The notes under the pieces are model-generated. The model was not told the origin of the DNA. It did no database searches and saw nothing but the letters and a program-made list of their open reading frames with translations. A program made the position numbers and the translations under genes. Below are positions 1-9,477 of a stretch of 34,894 nt of DNA, in pieces. This DNA comes from Clostridia bacterium (GTDB lineage Bacteria > Bacillota > Clostridia > Oscillospirales > QAMX01): NCBI GenBank assembly GCA_017532825.1, contig JAFXIT010000031.1, forward strand, positions 70,613-105,506, in the 5' to 3' direction. Each line of letters opens with the position of its first letter. The first letter of the stretch is position 1.

Positions 1-1
1 G

Positions 2-1405
2 AGCATCGCCCTTGACGCCTTCGCAAACGCACGCAAGATACGGCGTGTTATGCTTGTTGCCTTCTGCAGTGTGGGACTGCTCGGTACGGGCATAATGTTC
101 TTTGGTGCCGAGCTCTTCGGGGCGGCAACCTCCAAGGGTGCGATATACTGTATGCGCGCCCTCTCTCCCGCAATATTCTTCCTCTGCCTCTCGGCAGTAT
201 ACAGAGGCTACTACCAGGGTCTGCAGAATATGCGCCCGACGGCGCTTTCCCAGGTCATCGAGGCACTTTTCAAGCTATCGTTGGGTGTGGGGCTTGCCAT
301 CCTGGTCAAAAACCTCGGCTATTCCACCGAGACCGTCGCTGCCGCAGGTATTTCGGGTACTGCCATCAGCACCGCCGTCGGTACGACGGTGATGCTTATC
401 ATCTTCCTCTCGGCCTCCGGCCGCAGGACCGACCGTGAGCTTGCCAAAAAGGGCGGCCCGACCCGTCCCTCGTGGGAGATAGTCAAGAGCTTTGCTGCCA
501 TCGGAATCCCCCTTGCCGTCAGCTCGATGATAGTAAACCTTACGGGCGTGCTCGACCTCTTCCTTATCTACGACCGCCTCGAGGCCATCGGTATGACCGA
601 GGCCGCCGCCAACGTCGCCTACGGCGGCTACAAGGGCTACGCCCAGCCGCTGTTTAACCTGCCCCCCTCGATAATCGCATCGATAAATATAATCATAATC
701 CCCGCAATGTCGGTGGCGTTTGTCAAAAACGAGACCGAAAGGGTGGAGTCGCTTGCCCGCCGTGCGGTCAAGATAGTCACCGTCCTTGCCCTTCCCTGCG
801 CCGTAGGGCTCATCGTGCTTGCGGGACCTATCCAGAGACTTCTCTTCCCTGCACGCCTTGACCAGCTCGCCGTGACCACACCCCTGCTTCGCATCCTCGG
901 TGCGGCATCCTTCTGGGTCTGCCTTGCATCTCTCTCGACCGCACTTATGCAGTCGACGGGTCATATGCGTCTGCCCCTTATCACCCTCGCCGTGGGCGGC
1001 GGTGTAAAGCTGGTGACCAACTACGTCCTGGTCGGCATTCCCGAGATAGGCATCGTCGGCGCACCCATCGGCACCCTCCTTTGCTATATGACCATGTTTG
1101 GTATGAATTTTGTATTCTTACGCAGAAAAAGCGGCCTGAAGCTCGGCTTTTTGCGCTCGATACTGCCGCCTCTTGCCGCCTCTGCGATCATGGGCGTCGG
1201 GGCATTAGGCGCCTACGTTCTGCTTGAAAGGATCACCTACTCCGCCGTTGCGACCGTCCTTGCCATCGTTGTGGCCGTGGGCGTATACGCTCTGTCGCTG
1301 ATGATATTCAAGGGCCTTGACGAATCGGACATCCGCCTCCTTCCCAAGGGCGGACTGATAGTTAAGGTGTTCAAAAAGCTCAAGCTTCTCAAAAACTCTG
1401 ACTGA
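2..1405 (+). CDS. SpoVB/MurJ-like polysaccharide flippase, 5' end cut by window
   Basis: Multi-pass membrane protein of the MOP (MATE/PST/MurJ) superfamily; the closest family I recognise is stage V sporulation protein B and related lipid-linked oligosaccharide flippases, which move cell-wall or spore-cortex precursors across the membrane. The frame is open to the first bases of the window, so the N-terminus is missing; 467 codons are visible. The segment YRGYYQGLQNMRPTALSQVI followed by an amphipathic E-x-x-F-K stretch is the hallmark loop of the SpoVB group. About ten hydrophobic helices follow, and the C-terminus is Lys-rich (cytoplasmic). The next gene starts 14 bases after the stop, so the two probably form one transcript. 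The assignment to SpoVB rather than a general PST flippase is inferred. Confidence 0.85.
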   Translation, partial: SIALDAFANARKIRRVMLVAFCSVGLLGTGIMFFGAELFGAATSKGAIYCMRALSPAIFFLCLSAVYRGYYQGLQNMRPTALSQVIEALFKLSLGVGLAILVKNLGYSTETVAAAGISGTAISTAVGTTVMLIIFLSASGRRTDRELAKKGGPTRPSWEIVKSFAAIGIPLAVSSMIVNLTGVLDLFLIYDRLEAIGMTEAAANVAYGGYKGYAQPLFNLPPSIIASINIIIIPAMSVAFVKNETERVESLARRAVKIVTVLALPCAVGLIVLAGPIQRLLFPARLDQLAVTTPLLRILGAASFWVCLASLSTALMQSTGHMRLPLITLAVGGGVKLVTNYVLVGIPEIGIVGAPIGTLLCYMTMFGMNFVFLRRKSGLKLGFLRSILPPLAASAIMGVGALGAYVLLERITYSAVATVLAIVVAVGVYALSLMIFKGLDESDIRLLPKGGLIVKVFKKLKLLKNSD

Positions 1406-1419
1406 CGGGAGGAAGATAT

Positions 1420-4185
1420 ATGAAAGACCTTAAAAACATTGACGTTATGTGGCGCCCCGCACCCTTTTGGGCGCTTGACGACCTGCTTGAGGACGGCGAG
1501 CTTCGCCGCCAGATAGGTGAATTTGAAAAGGGCGGCATGGGCGGCTTCTTTATGCACGCCCGTTCGGGGCTTGAGACCCCCTACCTGTCCACCCAGTTTC
1601 TTGACAACATCGCCGCCTGCGTCGACGAGGCCGAAAAGCGTGGCATGAAGGCCTGGATATACGACGAAAACGGCTGGCCCAGCGGCACCGCAGGGGGCAT
1701 GGTGACAAACCAGGGCAGAAAGAACCGTGCAAGAAAGCTCGTTTGCACCCCCACCGACGGTGACGTGCCGATGGGCGGCGAGGTGACAAGGTGCAGCCAC
1801 GACGGAAAGCCCTACGCCTTCAGGGTGCTTTTTAGCTACAACGTCGACGTTCTCAATCCCGACGTTATAGCCGATTTTATCAACATAACCCACCGTAGCT
1901 ATAAGGAGCGCTTTGCCGACAAGATGCCCTCGGTCATCCCGGGGAGCTTCTTTGACGAGCCGCAGTACGGCTGCTGGTCGGAGCTTGTCGACTTCGTACC
2001 CTGGACAGAGAGCCTTCCCGAGGTGTTTGAAAAGACCTGGGGATACAGCATCCTTGAAAACCTCGAGTCGGTGTTTTTTGATACCGACGCTTCCGCAAGA
2101 GTCCGCACCCACTTTTATAAGACCCTTACCGATATGTTTGCCGACGCCTTCACCCGCCAGATAGGCGACTGGTGCGAGGAAAACGGCATCGTCTCGACGG
2201 GACATCTTGAGTGGGAGCAGGAATTTTACGCCCAGATCTGCTGTACGGGCAGTATCATGCGCCATTACGAGTTTGAGACCTGGCCGGGTACCGACCAGCT
2301 GGGCAGCTTTATGGCCTACCCCTGGATAAACCGCCAGGCCGCAAGCGTCACCTCCCAGCTTGACAAGGGCAGGACGATGGTGGAGTGCTTTGGGGTTGCG
2401 GGCGAGAACTTCAGCCTTGCCGACCGCCGTTGGCTCTACGGAGTAATGCTTGCGCTGGGCTCGGACTTCTTCGTGCCCCACATCTCCCTTTACAGCATGA
2501 AGACCACAAACAAGCGTGACCACCCGCCCTTTAACCTCCATCAGCAGCCCTGGTGGGGGGACAACCGTGCCCTTGCCGACGAGGTCTCCCGTGCCGTCGG
2601 CGCAGTGACACAGGGAAAGAGGCTTTCCTCGGTGCTTCTGCTTGACCCCATCGTGACCGCCCACAGCCTCTACCGTCCGGGATATAAGGAGGAGGTCGAC
2701 AGCCTCCAGACCGCCTACGAAAAGATACACTACGACCTGCTTGATGCAAACGTCATCTACGACGTCGGCGAGGAGACCATCATGGCCTCTCACGCCCGTG
2801 TCGAAAACGGAAAGCTCTTCGTCGGAAGTGCGGGCTACGACGCCGTTATACTGCTCGGACATAAAAATATGCTCTCCTCGACCGCCCGTCTCCTTTCGGA
2901 CTTCGCCGCCGAGGGCGGTAGGATATGCGCCGTAGGCTGCCTGCCCCAGCAGATCGAGGGCGAGACAAGCGACCTCTTTGAGAGGATGGGCATCGAGCTT
3001 ACCGACGATCCCGTCGCATTCGTCCGTGCCAACACCTCACCCGTCGCCGCCGTTGAGACCCTCAGCGGCAGGGTGTGGTCGCAGATTCGTTGCGTTGAGG
3101 GCGAGAAGCTCTGGTTTATAATAAACTACGACCGCAAGACCCCCTCTGTCTGCCGCATCGTCGGCGGAGAGAGCCTTGGCAGGGTCGACCTTTCAAGCGG
3201 AGAGGTATACGCCTGCGGAGACAGGCTTGAGCTTGCCGCAGGGGAGTTTGCCGTCATATTCGAGGGCAGATGCCCCAAAAAGCCCGCCTTAAAGCCCGTC
3301 TGCGGTGAGAAGATATCCCTTGAGGGTATGTGGGATATAAGCTCCAGGGCCAAGGGAAGCTACCTTGCAAACTGCGTAAACCTCGACATCTGCTCCCTTG
3401 AGATAGACTCCGAAGAGCGGGGCGTTATGCACACCTCCAAGGCCCGCAGCATCGTAAACGGCATAAGCTGGCTTGGAGACACCACCTGCCGCCTTACCTA
3501 CTCCTTTGAAAACCGTGCCGAGTGCGGGGATACCCTCCTTGCCCTTGAATCGCCCGATGTCTTTACGGTCAGGGTAAACGGCAAGACCGTCAAGCCCGAC
3601 GGCGGATATTTTACCGACATCGCCTTCCGCACCTTTGATATTACGTCCTGTCTTAAAAACGGCGAAAATAAGATAGTACTTACCGCCGTTGCGGGCGGCT
3701 TTACCCCCTGCGAGGATATCTATCTCGTCGGCAACTTCGGATGTGTCCTTGAGGGAGACAAGAGGGTGCTGACTCCGCTTCCGACCAAGGTCGGTACGTC
3801 CAACCTTGAAAAGCAGGGCCTTTCGTTCTTTGCAGGCGAGGCCACCCTCTCAAAGAGCTTCCGTCTGGACAGCGCAAAGCGGCTTGCGCTGCGGCTTACC
3901 CCGAGCGAGGGGACGATCGTCCGTGTCAGACTCAATGGAGTCGACTGCGGCACCCTTTGGGCCGCCCCCTACGAGGTAGAGCTTGTCGGCGCAAGGGAGG
4001 GGGATAACCTCCTTGAGCTTACGGTGGTAAATACCCTTCGAAACCTGCTTGGCACCTTCCACAGCGTACTCCCCGAGTGGCGGGGCGCACCTCCGATGGA
4101 TTTCTGCTTTGACAGTCCCAACTGGACCGACGAGATAAACCTCGTCCCCGTGGGATTTGAGGACGTCGAGCTCATCGCAGAGTAA
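1420..4185 (+). CDS. GH106-like glycoside hydrolase (alpha-L-rhamnosidase-type)
   Basis: A 921-residue protein with the N-terminal signature of the glycosyl hydrolase 106-like family: PFWALDDLL, then R-R-Q-I, GGFFMHARSGLETPYLS at about residues 45-61, and the WIYDENGWPSGTAGG block near residues 84-98. That family includes alpha-L-rhamnosidases and many uncharacterised relatives. The first 450 residues would form the TIM-barrel catalytic part. Residues about 640-900 look like beta-sandwich sugar-binding modules (W-L-G-D-T motif; N-G-E-N-K-I-V-L strand). There is no signal peptide, so it probably acts in the cytoplasm on imported oligosaccharides. The ATG has a GGGAGG site at 1409-1414. It follows the flippase by 14 bases and ends at a strong shared terminator. 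Substrate specificity cannot be read from the sequence. Confidence 0.82.
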   Translation: MKDLKNIDVMWRPAPFWALDDLLEDGELRRQIGEFEKGGMGGFFMHARSGLETPYLSTQFLDNIAACVDEAEKRGMKAWIYDENGWPSGTAGGMVTNQGRKNRARKLVCTPTDGDVPMGGEVTRCSHDGKPYAFRVLFSYNVDVLNPDVIADFINITHRSYKERFADKMPSVIPGSFFDEPQYGCWSELVDFVPWTESLPEVFEKTWGYSILENLESVFFDTDASARVRTHFYKTLTDMFADAFTRQIGDWCEENGIVSTGHLEWEQEFYAQICCTGSIMRHYEFETWPGTDQLGSFMAYPWINRQAASVTSQLDKGRTMVECFGVAGENFSLADRRWLYGVMLALGSDFFVPHISLYSMKTTNKRDHPPFNLHQQPWWGDNRALADEVSRAVGAVTQGKRLSSVLLLDPIVTAHSLYRPGYKEEVDSLQTAYEKIHYDLLDANVIYDVGEETIMASHARVENGKLFVGSAGYDAVILLGHKNMLSSTARLLSDFAAEGGRICAVGCLPQQIEGETSDLFERMGIELTDDPVAFVRANTSPVAAVETLSGRVWSQIRCVEGEKLWFIINYDRKTPSVCRIVGGESLGRVDLSSGEVYACGDRLELAAGEFAVIFEGRCPKKPALKPVCGEKISLEGMWDISSRAKGSYLANCVNLDICSLEIDSEERGVMHTSKARSIVNGISWLGDTTCRLTYSFENRAECGDTLLALESPDVFTVRVNGKTVKPDGGYFTDIAFRTFDITSCLKNGENKIVLTAVAGGFTPCEDIYLVGNFGCVLEGDKRVLTPLPTKVGTSNLEKQGLSFFAGEATLSKSFRLDSAKRLALRLTPSEGTIVRVRLNGVDCGTLWAAPYEVELVGAREGDNLLELTVVNTLRNLLGTFHSVLPEWRGAPPMDFCFDSPNWTDEINLVPVGFEDVELIAE

Positions 4186-4194
4186 ATTAAATAC

Positions 4195-4230
4195 AAAAAG
4201 ACCTTTCGGAGCTTTCCGAAAGGTCTTTTT
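4195..4230. terminator. Bidirectional intrinsic terminator between GH106-like gene and acyl-CoA ligase
   Basis: A perfect 15-bp stem (4195-4209 with 4216-4230) and a 6-nt loop. The A-run on the left and T-run on the right let it work in both directions, serving the two convergent genes that end at 4185 and 4232. Confidence 0.93.
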
Positions 4231-4231
4231 C

Positions 4232-5863
4232 TTATTTCGTTGTCTGGGTCTCGACGAGGCGGCCGCCGCAGTATTTTTCCCTTAAGCGGGGCTTTTCGAT
4301 CTTGCCCGTAGGGTTGCGTGGGACGTCGTCAAAGATTATCTTGCGGGGGCGCTTGTAGCGGGGAAGCTCACCGCAGAAGGCGTTTATCTCCTCCTCGGTG
4401 GCGGTCATACCCTCCTTGACCGAGACGATGGCGGCGGCTATCTCGCCGAGCCTTGCATCGGGCAGACCGATGACGGCAACGTCCTTTATCTTGGGGCAGG
4501 AGCGCATAAAGTCCTCTATCTGGACGGGGTAGAGGTTCTCGCCGCCGGTGATGATAACGTCCTTGGCACGGTCGACAAGGTAGATAAATCCATCCTCGTC
4601 CTCACGGGCCACGTCGCCCGTAAACAGCCAGCCGTCCTTTAAGACCTCGGCAGTCGCCTCGGGGTTTTTGTAGTAGCACTTCATAACGCCGGGGCCCTTT
4701 ACCGCAAGCTCGCCGACCTCGCCGGGGGCAACGTCCTTGCCGTCACTGCCGATGATACGGGTCTGCCAGAGGTGGCCTGCCTTGCCTATGGCGCCGACCT
4801 TGTGTATGTTCTCCACACCCAGATGGACACATCCCGGGCCTATCGACTCCGAAAGACCGTAGTTTGTGTCGTACTGGTGCTCGGGGAATACCTTTTTCCA
4901 CCTCTTTATGAGGCTTGGGGGTACGGGCTGGGCGCCGATGTGCATAAGACGCCACTTGGAAAGCTGAAAGTCCTCAAGCTTGAGGTCGCCCCTGTCGATG
5001 CTGTCAAGAATGTCCTGAACCCAGGGCACAAGCAGCCATACGATGGTCGCACCCTCGTCCGAGGCGGTGCGGAGCACCCATTCGGGGGTCACGCCGCGAA
5101 GAAGGACGGCCTTCGAGCCCGAAAGGAGGCTTCCGAACCAGTGCATCTTGGCACCCGTGTGGTAAAGGGGAGGGATGCAGAGGAAAACGTCCTCCCTCGT
5201 CTGGGAATGGTGGGCCTGCTCGGTGATGCAGGAGGACACGAGGGCGCCGTGGGAGTGAAGGATGGCCTTGGGGAAGCCCGTAGTACCCGAGGAGAAGTAT
5301 ATCGCCGCATCGTCGCTGTCGCTTATGTCAAGGGCGGGGGCGACGGAGGAGCAGTAGGTGGTCAGGGTGTCGTAGCTGTCGGCAAAGGTCGGTACGTCCT
5401 TGCCAACGTAGAAGATGTTCTTTATCCTGCCGAGCTTACCCGAAAGCTGCTCGATACGTCCGATAAATTCGGGACCGAATACTAACACCGACGCATCGGC
5501 AAGGTCGAGACAGTAGTCAATCTCGTCGGAGGTGTAGCGGTAGTTCATCGGCACGGCAATGGCACCTGCCTTGAGTATGCCAAAGTATATCGGCAGCCAT
5601 TCAAGACAGTTCATAAGGAGTATGGCGATCTTGTCGCCCCGCTTTACCCCTCTTGTCAGAAGAAGGTTTGCAAAGCGGTTCGCCTTTATATCAAAGTCAC
5701 GCCAGGTCATCTCCCTGCGGTATCTGCCTGCGGGGGAGGACTCTATAAGGCTGTACTCCCGCCAGGTAAGAGGCTTGGAGTGGAGCTCGGGGTTGACCTC
5801 GACCAGAGCGGTGTCGGATGGCCAACGTCTTGCGTTTTTTTCAAGAAAATCCGTAATAGGCAT
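4232..5863 (-). CDS. Acyl-CoA synthetase (AMP-forming), class I adenylate-forming enzyme
   Basis: A 543-residue ANL-superfamily ligase: it activates a carboxylate with ATP as acyl-AMP, then transfers it to CoA. The phosphate-binding loop IYFSSGTTGFPK lies near residues 186-197. The A7/A8 block (FTGDVAREDEDGFIYLVDR, then KDVIITGGENLYP) lies near 410-440, and the catalytic C-terminal lysine is in PTGK (Lys521). The frame is open further upstream, but the start at 5863 (MPITDF) was chosen because it follows a sigma-A promoter at 5901-5929 and matches the usual family N-terminus. It is probably a medium- or long-chain fatty or aryl acid CoA ligase; the substrate is not evident. It is divergent from spoIIGA and convergent with the GH106-like gene. 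Confidence 0.9.
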   Translation of the reverse strand: MPITDFLEKNARRWPSDTALVEVNPELHSKPLTWREYSLIESSPAGRYRREMTWRDFDIKANRFANLLLTRGVKRGDKIAILLMNCLEWLPIYFGILKAGAIAVPMNYRYTSDEIDYCLDLADASVLVFGPEFIGRIEQLSGKLGRIKNIFYVGKDVPTFADSYDTLTTYCSSVAPALDISDSDDAAIYFSSGTTGFPKAILHSHGALVSSCITEQAHHSQTREDVFLCIPPLYHTGAKMHWFGSLLSGSKAVLLRGVTPEWVLRTASDEGATIVWLLVPWVQDILDSIDRGDLKLEDFQLSKWRLMHIGAQPVPPSLIKRWKKVFPEHQYDTNYGLSESIGPGCVHLGVENIHKVGAIGKAGHLWQTRIIGSDGKDVAPGEVGELAVKGPGVMKCYYKNPEATAEVLKDGWLFTGDVAREDEDGFIYLVDRAKDVIITGGENLYPVQIEDFMRSCPKIKDVAVIGLPDARLGEIAAAIVSVKEGMTATEEEINAFCGELPRYKRPRKIIFDDVPRNPTGKIEKPRLREKYCGGRLVETQTTK

Positions 5864-5900
5864 AATCAGATCATTCCCTACCGTACTAAATAATAAAATA

Positions 5901-5929
5901 ATGATAGCACCCTTTACCCTCTTTGTCAA
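5901..5929 (-). promoter_or_regulatory. Sigma-A promoter of the acyl-CoA ligase gene
   Basis: On the minus strand, a perfect -35 TTGACA (5929-5924), a 17-bp spacer and -10 TATCAT (5906-5901). The -35 hexamer lies inside TTTGTCAAG on the plus strand (5922-5930), which resembles a Spo0A box. Confidence 0.75.
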
Positions 5930-5972
5930 GTCCAAGCCCACGGAAACGACAGCTTTTGCAGACCGACGGGGG

Positions 5973-5978
5973 TATAAT
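5973..5978 (+). promoter_or_regulatory. spoIIGA: Candidate -10 element of the spoIIGA-sigE operon
   Basis: TATAAT lies 18 bp upstream of the spoIIGA start. No good -35 is present at 16-18 bp spacing, as expected for an activator-dependent promoter. In Bacillus subtilis this operon is switched on by phosphorylated Spo0A with sigma-A. A Spo0A-box-like TTTGTCAAG lies at 5922-5930, about 43 bp upstream of the -10. Confidence 0.55.
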
Positions 5979-5996
5979 GTGCAGGGAGGGGAAGCT

Positions 5997-6776
5997 ATGG
6001 TTTGGGTGGATGTATACCTGGCGGTCAATTTCGTGCTTGACCTGCTCTGTCTGCGCCTGAGCGCACTGTTTGCCGACTGCCGCCGTCCCCGATGCGTAAT
6101 AGGCGCACTCGTCGGGACGGTCTACGCCGCAGGGGTGTTTATAGACCTTATGTGGCCGCTTTACCTGCTTCCCTGCAGGGCAGTGTTTGGGACGGTGATA
6201 TGCCTTTGCGCCTTCGGAAGAAGGCAGTTGGTCCTTCGCACCCTCGTATACATAGCCCTTTCGGCGGCGTTTGCGGGGATATTTACCGCACTTTACCCCT
6301 ATCTCGGGGCGGCGGGACTGATGCTTGCGGCATTGGGAGGGTACGTCCTGCTGCTTGCCGCCCTTCGTACCCCCTCGCAAAACCTCAAAAACATTGCCGC
6401 CTCACGCCCTGCAAGGGTGGAGCTTGACGGAAAGGGTGCGGAATTTCCCCTGTTTTACGATTCGGGCTGTCAGCTCCGTGATCCCGTAAGCGGCAGGGGA
6501 GCGATGATAGTGTCGGCGCTTGAGCTTGCCGAGCTGCTTCCGAGCGGCCCGCTTGAGGAGATACTCTCGGGGAGAGACCCCATATCGGCCATAGAGCGCT
6601 CAAGCGGACTTCTGCGGCCGGTGTTCTTTACCACCGCCGACGGACGTGAGGAGATGCTTGCCGCCTTTCTGCCCGACCGTGTCACCGTCGGCTCGGAGGA
6701 CAAAACGGGACTGCTCGTCGCCCTGACGTCCGGGCTTGACGGGGACGGCATACGTGCAATTGCAGGAAAAATTTAG
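5997..6776 (+). CDS. spoIIGA: SpoIIGA, sporulation sigma-E factor-processing peptidase
   Basis: A 259-residue membrane aspartic protease that cleaves pro-sigma-E in the mother cell after the asymmetric septum forms. The N-terminal half (about residues 1-120) holds five hydrophobic helices beginning [17 protein letters not shown]. The C-terminal protease half carries the catalytic [10 protein letters not shown] motif with Asp155, equivalent to the DSG/DTG of retroviral-type proteases. The start at 5997 was chosen for the GGGAGGGG site at 5984-5991 and its fit to the family N-terminus; the frame continues upstream without a ribosome site. sigE follows after 13 bases, as in other spore formers, so enzyme and substrate are co-expressed. 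Confidence 0.95.
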   Translation: MVWVDVYLAVNFVLDLLCLRLSALFADCRRPRCVIGALVGTVYAAGVFIDLMWPLYLLPCRAVFGTVICLCAFGRRQLVLRTLVYIALSAAFAGIFTALYPYLGAAGLMLAALGGYVLLLAALRTPSQNLKNIAASRPARVELDGKGAEFPLFYDSGCQLRDPVSGRGAMIVSALELAELLPSGPLEEILSGRDPISAIERSSGLLRPVFFTTADGREEMLAAFLPDRVTVGSEDKTGLLVALTSGLDGDGIRAIAGKI

Positions 6777-6789
6777 GGAGGTCGTCAGA

Positions 6790-7500
6790 GTGAAGAGACT
6801 GATAGCGTATCTTAAGGGGCTTGCCCTACGTCTTGGGCTTTTGCCAAGACCTCGGGTCTACTACATCGGCGGAAACGAGACCCTTCCGCCGCCGCTGAGC
6901 GCCGAGGAGGAGAGCTACTTTTTAAGCCGCTTTTACTCCGACAGCAAAAACGTCAAAAGGGTGCTCATCGAGCGCAACCTCCGCCTTGTTGTCTACATAG
7001 CAAGAAAGTTTGACAATACGGGTATCTCCACCGAGGATCTCACCTCCATCGGCACTATCGGGCTTATCAAGGCGATAAACACCTTCTGTCCCGAAAAAAA
7101 CATAAAGCTTGCCACCTACGCAAGCCGCTGCATCGAAAACGAGATACTTATGTACCTGCGAAAGACCTCCTCCCGCAAAAACGAGCTTTCCATAGACGAG
7201 CCGTTGAATACCGACTGCGACGGAAACGAGCTGCTGCTTTCGGATATACTTACCTCCGACGAGGGTGACGAGCTGCGCTTTCTTGACGACGAGACCGACC
7301 GCCGTCTCCTTGCCCAGGCGCTTGGGCGGCTCGGCGAGCGTGAGAGGAGCATAATCAGTATGCGCTTTGGCCTTGGCTCCTGCAAGGAGCGCACCCAAAA
7401 GGAGGTCGCGGATATGCTCGGCATATCCCAGTCCTACATATCCCGCCTCGAAAAGCGCATAATCCTCCGTCTGCGAAAGGAAATGCAGAAACTGATGTAG
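6790..7500 (+). CDS. sigE: Sporulation sigma factor SigE (pro-sigma-E)
   Basis: A 236-residue mother-cell sigma factor. The first ~24 residues are the hydrophobic, basic pro-sequence, ending in [15 protein letters not shown]; the tyrosine pair Tyr24-Tyr25 marks the region cut by SpoIIGA. Region 2 contains [25 protein letters not shown] and [19 protein letters not shown], which is nearly invariant in the family. Region 4 ends in [15 protein letters not shown] chose the GTG at 6790 because GGGAGG lies at 6776-6781 and the resulting pro-sequence has the normal length. sigG, the third gene of this operon in Bacillus, is absent; a terminator follows at once. Confidence 0.97.
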   Translation: MKRLIAYLKGLALRLGLLPRPRVYYIGGNETLPPPLSAEEESYFLSRFYSDSKNVKRVLIERNLRLVVYIARKFDNTGISTEDLTSIGTIGLIKAINTFCPEKNIKLATYASRCIENEILMYLRKTSSRKNELSIDEPLNTDCDGNELLLSDILTSDEGDELRFLDDETDRRLLAQALGRLGERERSIISMRFGLGSCKERTQKEVADMLGISQSYISRLEKRIILRLRKEMQKLM

Positions 7501-7528
7501 AAAAAAGCACGCCTATGCGTGCTTTTTT
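7501..7528 (+). terminator. Intrinsic terminator of spoIIGA-sigE
   Basis: A 12-bp perfect stem (7501-7512 with 7517-7528), loop CTAT, ending in a run of six T. It starts immediately after the sigE stop codon. Confidence 0.93.
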
Positions 7529-7562
7529 CTGCCGACACCGTCGAATTTTATGGAATTTTTTC

Positions 7563-7591
7563 TTGACGGACGGAGGTAAAGGTTGTAAAAT
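7563..7591 (+). promoter_or_regulatory. Sigma-A promoter for the hydrolase/DUF4003 operon
   Basis: -35 TTGACG (7563-7568), 17-bp spacer, -10 TAAAAT (7586-7591). It lies about 50 bp upstream of the next start codon, which has an AAAGGAG ribosome site. Confidence 0.75.
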
Positions 7592-7640
7592 TATATTCAA
7601 AGAAGCCATTTTGATGGTTTGAGAAAAGGAGCGACGGACG

Positions 7641-9461
7641 ATGTATAAAACTACACTTAAAAATATCACCCTGCATGCCGACCCCGAGCGGCTGTACTAC
7701 GCAGTCGAGACCGAGGGCTCTCTCTGGGAGTTTAAGAAGGATGCGAGGATAGAGCTCTCCGACGGACGTGTATACCCCCTTTCCGAGGGCGAATGCGTTC
7801 ATTCCGCCTACGAGGGACTAAGCGCAAGGCTTCAGGGGGTCAAGGCCTCCTACCGCCTTTCCTGCGGTATCACCGTCCACACCGCCGTGGGCTTTGAGGG
7901 TGTCGGCGGAGACATAGTATTCCAAAGCCGTGTCGAGGGCGAGGAAAAGGGAATGATCTCCAGACTGGTATTCCCGGGTGCCGTCGACTTTGGAAAGGGC
8001 GAAAAGGACAGCTACACCGTCCTGCCAAGGATGCAGGGGGAGATATTCTACGTCGGAAGCGGCTTTTGTGAAGAACACGGGCGGGTGTTCGAGCGTGAAG
8101 CGTATATGGCAATGTTTGGTCAGCTTCGCCGGGGCGAGGGCTACCTTGCGGTCTACGACACCCCCTACGACGCCAGATATATCTTCCGTGAGGATGCGGT
8201 CGAGCCCTTCTTTATCCCCTCGCTTGGGCTGATGGCCTATCCCAGACGTATGCTCTACCGCTTTGGAGCGATGAAGGACTATAACGACCTTGCAAAGCTC
8301 TACCGAAAGCATGTCATTTCAAGGGGCAATTTCGTCACACTCAAGGAAAAGATCGCACGAAACCCCAAGGTCGGCGAGCTTATGGGCCTTCCCATCGTCA
8401 ACGGCTGGATCGCCACACATATCAGCCCCGAGTCTGAATACTACTCCGACAATCCTGCGGTAAACGACAGAAATACCACCTTCGAGGACGTCGGCAATAA
8501 GCTTGCCGCACTCAAGGAGGGCGGTATAGAGAAGGCCTACGTCCACCTTGACGGCTGGGGCTTGCACGGCTACGACAATCTGCATACCTACCCCTTCCCG
8601 CCCCACGAGGCGGCAGGAGGAGAGGAGGGTATGCGTAAGCTCAGCGAGGACACCCGTGCCCTGGGCTACCTCTTTGGCATACACGATCAGTACCGTGATT
8701 ACTACTACGATGCTCCCGACTTCGATATAGACAATGCTATGCACAACGCCGATGGCGGCCATCCCTTCTGCTCGATCTGGTACGGCGGCCCCCACAGCTG
8801 GCTGTGTGCCAAGGTCGCAAGTGAGTTCGTCCGCCGCAACTACGACTGGTTTGAGGAACACGGCATAGAGCTTGACGGCTCCTATCTCGACGTTTTCTCG
8901 GTGGTCGAGCTTGACGAATGCTTTTCTCCCGACCACCCAATGACGAGAAGGGAGTGCGCCGAGGCACGAAGCGAATGCCTTGCACACCTGACCTCCAGAG
9001 GCATCATCCCCTCCTCCGAGGAGACCCTGGAGTGCATACTGCCCTCCCAGGTGCTCTCCCACCACGCCCCCTACTTTACCCAGCCCCTCGGACGTGCGGG
9101 CGCAAGGTCGGTGGGTAGGAACATCCCCCTTTTCAACCTCGTATACCACGATTGCGTCGTGATACCCTGGTACGGCGACCTCCGCAAAAAGGGCGGCTGG
9201 GGAATTCCCGATGACGACTGCGGATACCTCCACTGCCTGCTAAACGGCGGCCCCATCGCCTTGGGTGTGGCTGCCGACGGTGAGGCGATAGAGCAGATAA
9301 ACTTTGTCACCAAGCTCGCAAAAAAGGTCGCAGGCTGCGAGATGCTCCGCCACGAGTTCCTTTCCGAGGACGGACGTGTCCAACGCACGGTGTTTGCCGA
9401 CGGCACCGAGGTCACGGTCGACTTTGAAAAGGTCACCTACGACGTAAAATTCGGCGAATAA
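7641..9461 (+). CDS. Putative TIM-barrel glycoside hydrolase (DUF5696/GH101-129-like)
   Basis: A 606-residue soluble protein without a signal peptide. An N-terminal beta-rich domain (about residues 1-230) precedes a TIM-barrel-like part that contains AYVHLDGWGLHGYDN, a GIHDQYRDYYYD segment and ELDGSYLDVFSV with Asp417. An acidic residue at the end of a beta-strand followed by a hydrophobic turn is typical of the catalytic strand in GH31/GH36/GH101-like enzymes. I think the closest relatives are the DUF5696 and GH129-like proteins of gut and soil Firmicutes, but I cannot confirm the family. The start has AAAGGAG at 7626-7632. The DUF4003 gene follows after 16 bases. Confidence 0.62.
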   Translation: MYKTTLKNITLHADPERLYYAVETEGSLWEFKKDARIELSDGRVYPLSEGECVHSAYEGLSARLQGVKASYRLSCGITVHTAVGFEGVGGDIVFQSRVEGEEKGMISRLVFPGAVDFGKGEKDSYTVLPRMQGEIFYVGSGFCEEHGRVFEREAYMAMFGQLRRGEGYLAVYDTPYDARYIFREDAVEPFFIPSLGLMAYPRRMLYRFGAMKDYNDLAKLYRKHVISRGNFVTLKEKIARNPKVGELMGLPIVNGWIATHISPESEYYSDNPAVNDRNTTFEDVGNKLAALKEGGIEKAYVHLDGWGLHGYDNLHTYPFPPHEAAGGEEGMRKLSEDTRALGYLFGIHDQYRDYYYDAPDFDIDNAMHNADGGHPFCSIWYGGPHSWLCAKVASEFVRRNYDWFEEHGIELDGSYLDVFSVVELDECFSPDHPMTRRECAEARSECLAHLTSRGIIPSSEETLECILPSQVLSHHAPYFTQPLGRAGARSVGRNIPLFNLVYHDCVVIPWYGDLRKKGGWGIPDDDCGYLHCLLNGGPIALGVAADGEAIEQINFVTKLAKKVAGCEMLRHEFLSEDGRVQRTVFADGTEVTVDFEKVTYDVKFGE

Positions 9462-9477
9462 ACTAGAGGTCCAAAAA

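Noticed and set aside
1237..2862. A 541-codon open frame on the minus strand opposite the GH106-like gene
   Set aside because: It mirrors the third-position G+C bias of the plus-strand gene, has no known motif, and the plus-strand reading carries clear family signatures. The long antisense frames at 8319-9233, 17558-18802 and 21605-22840 are rejected for the same reason.
5559..5996. Upstream in-frame extension of SpoIIGA
   Set aside because: It overlaps the divergent ligase gene and the -10 element at 5973-5978. The start at 5997 has a strong ribosome site and gives the normal family N-terminus.
5864..6028. N-terminal extension of the acyl-CoA ligase (up to 55 extra codons)
   Set aside because: The extension runs through the promoter at 5901-5929 and has no family similarity or ribosome site.
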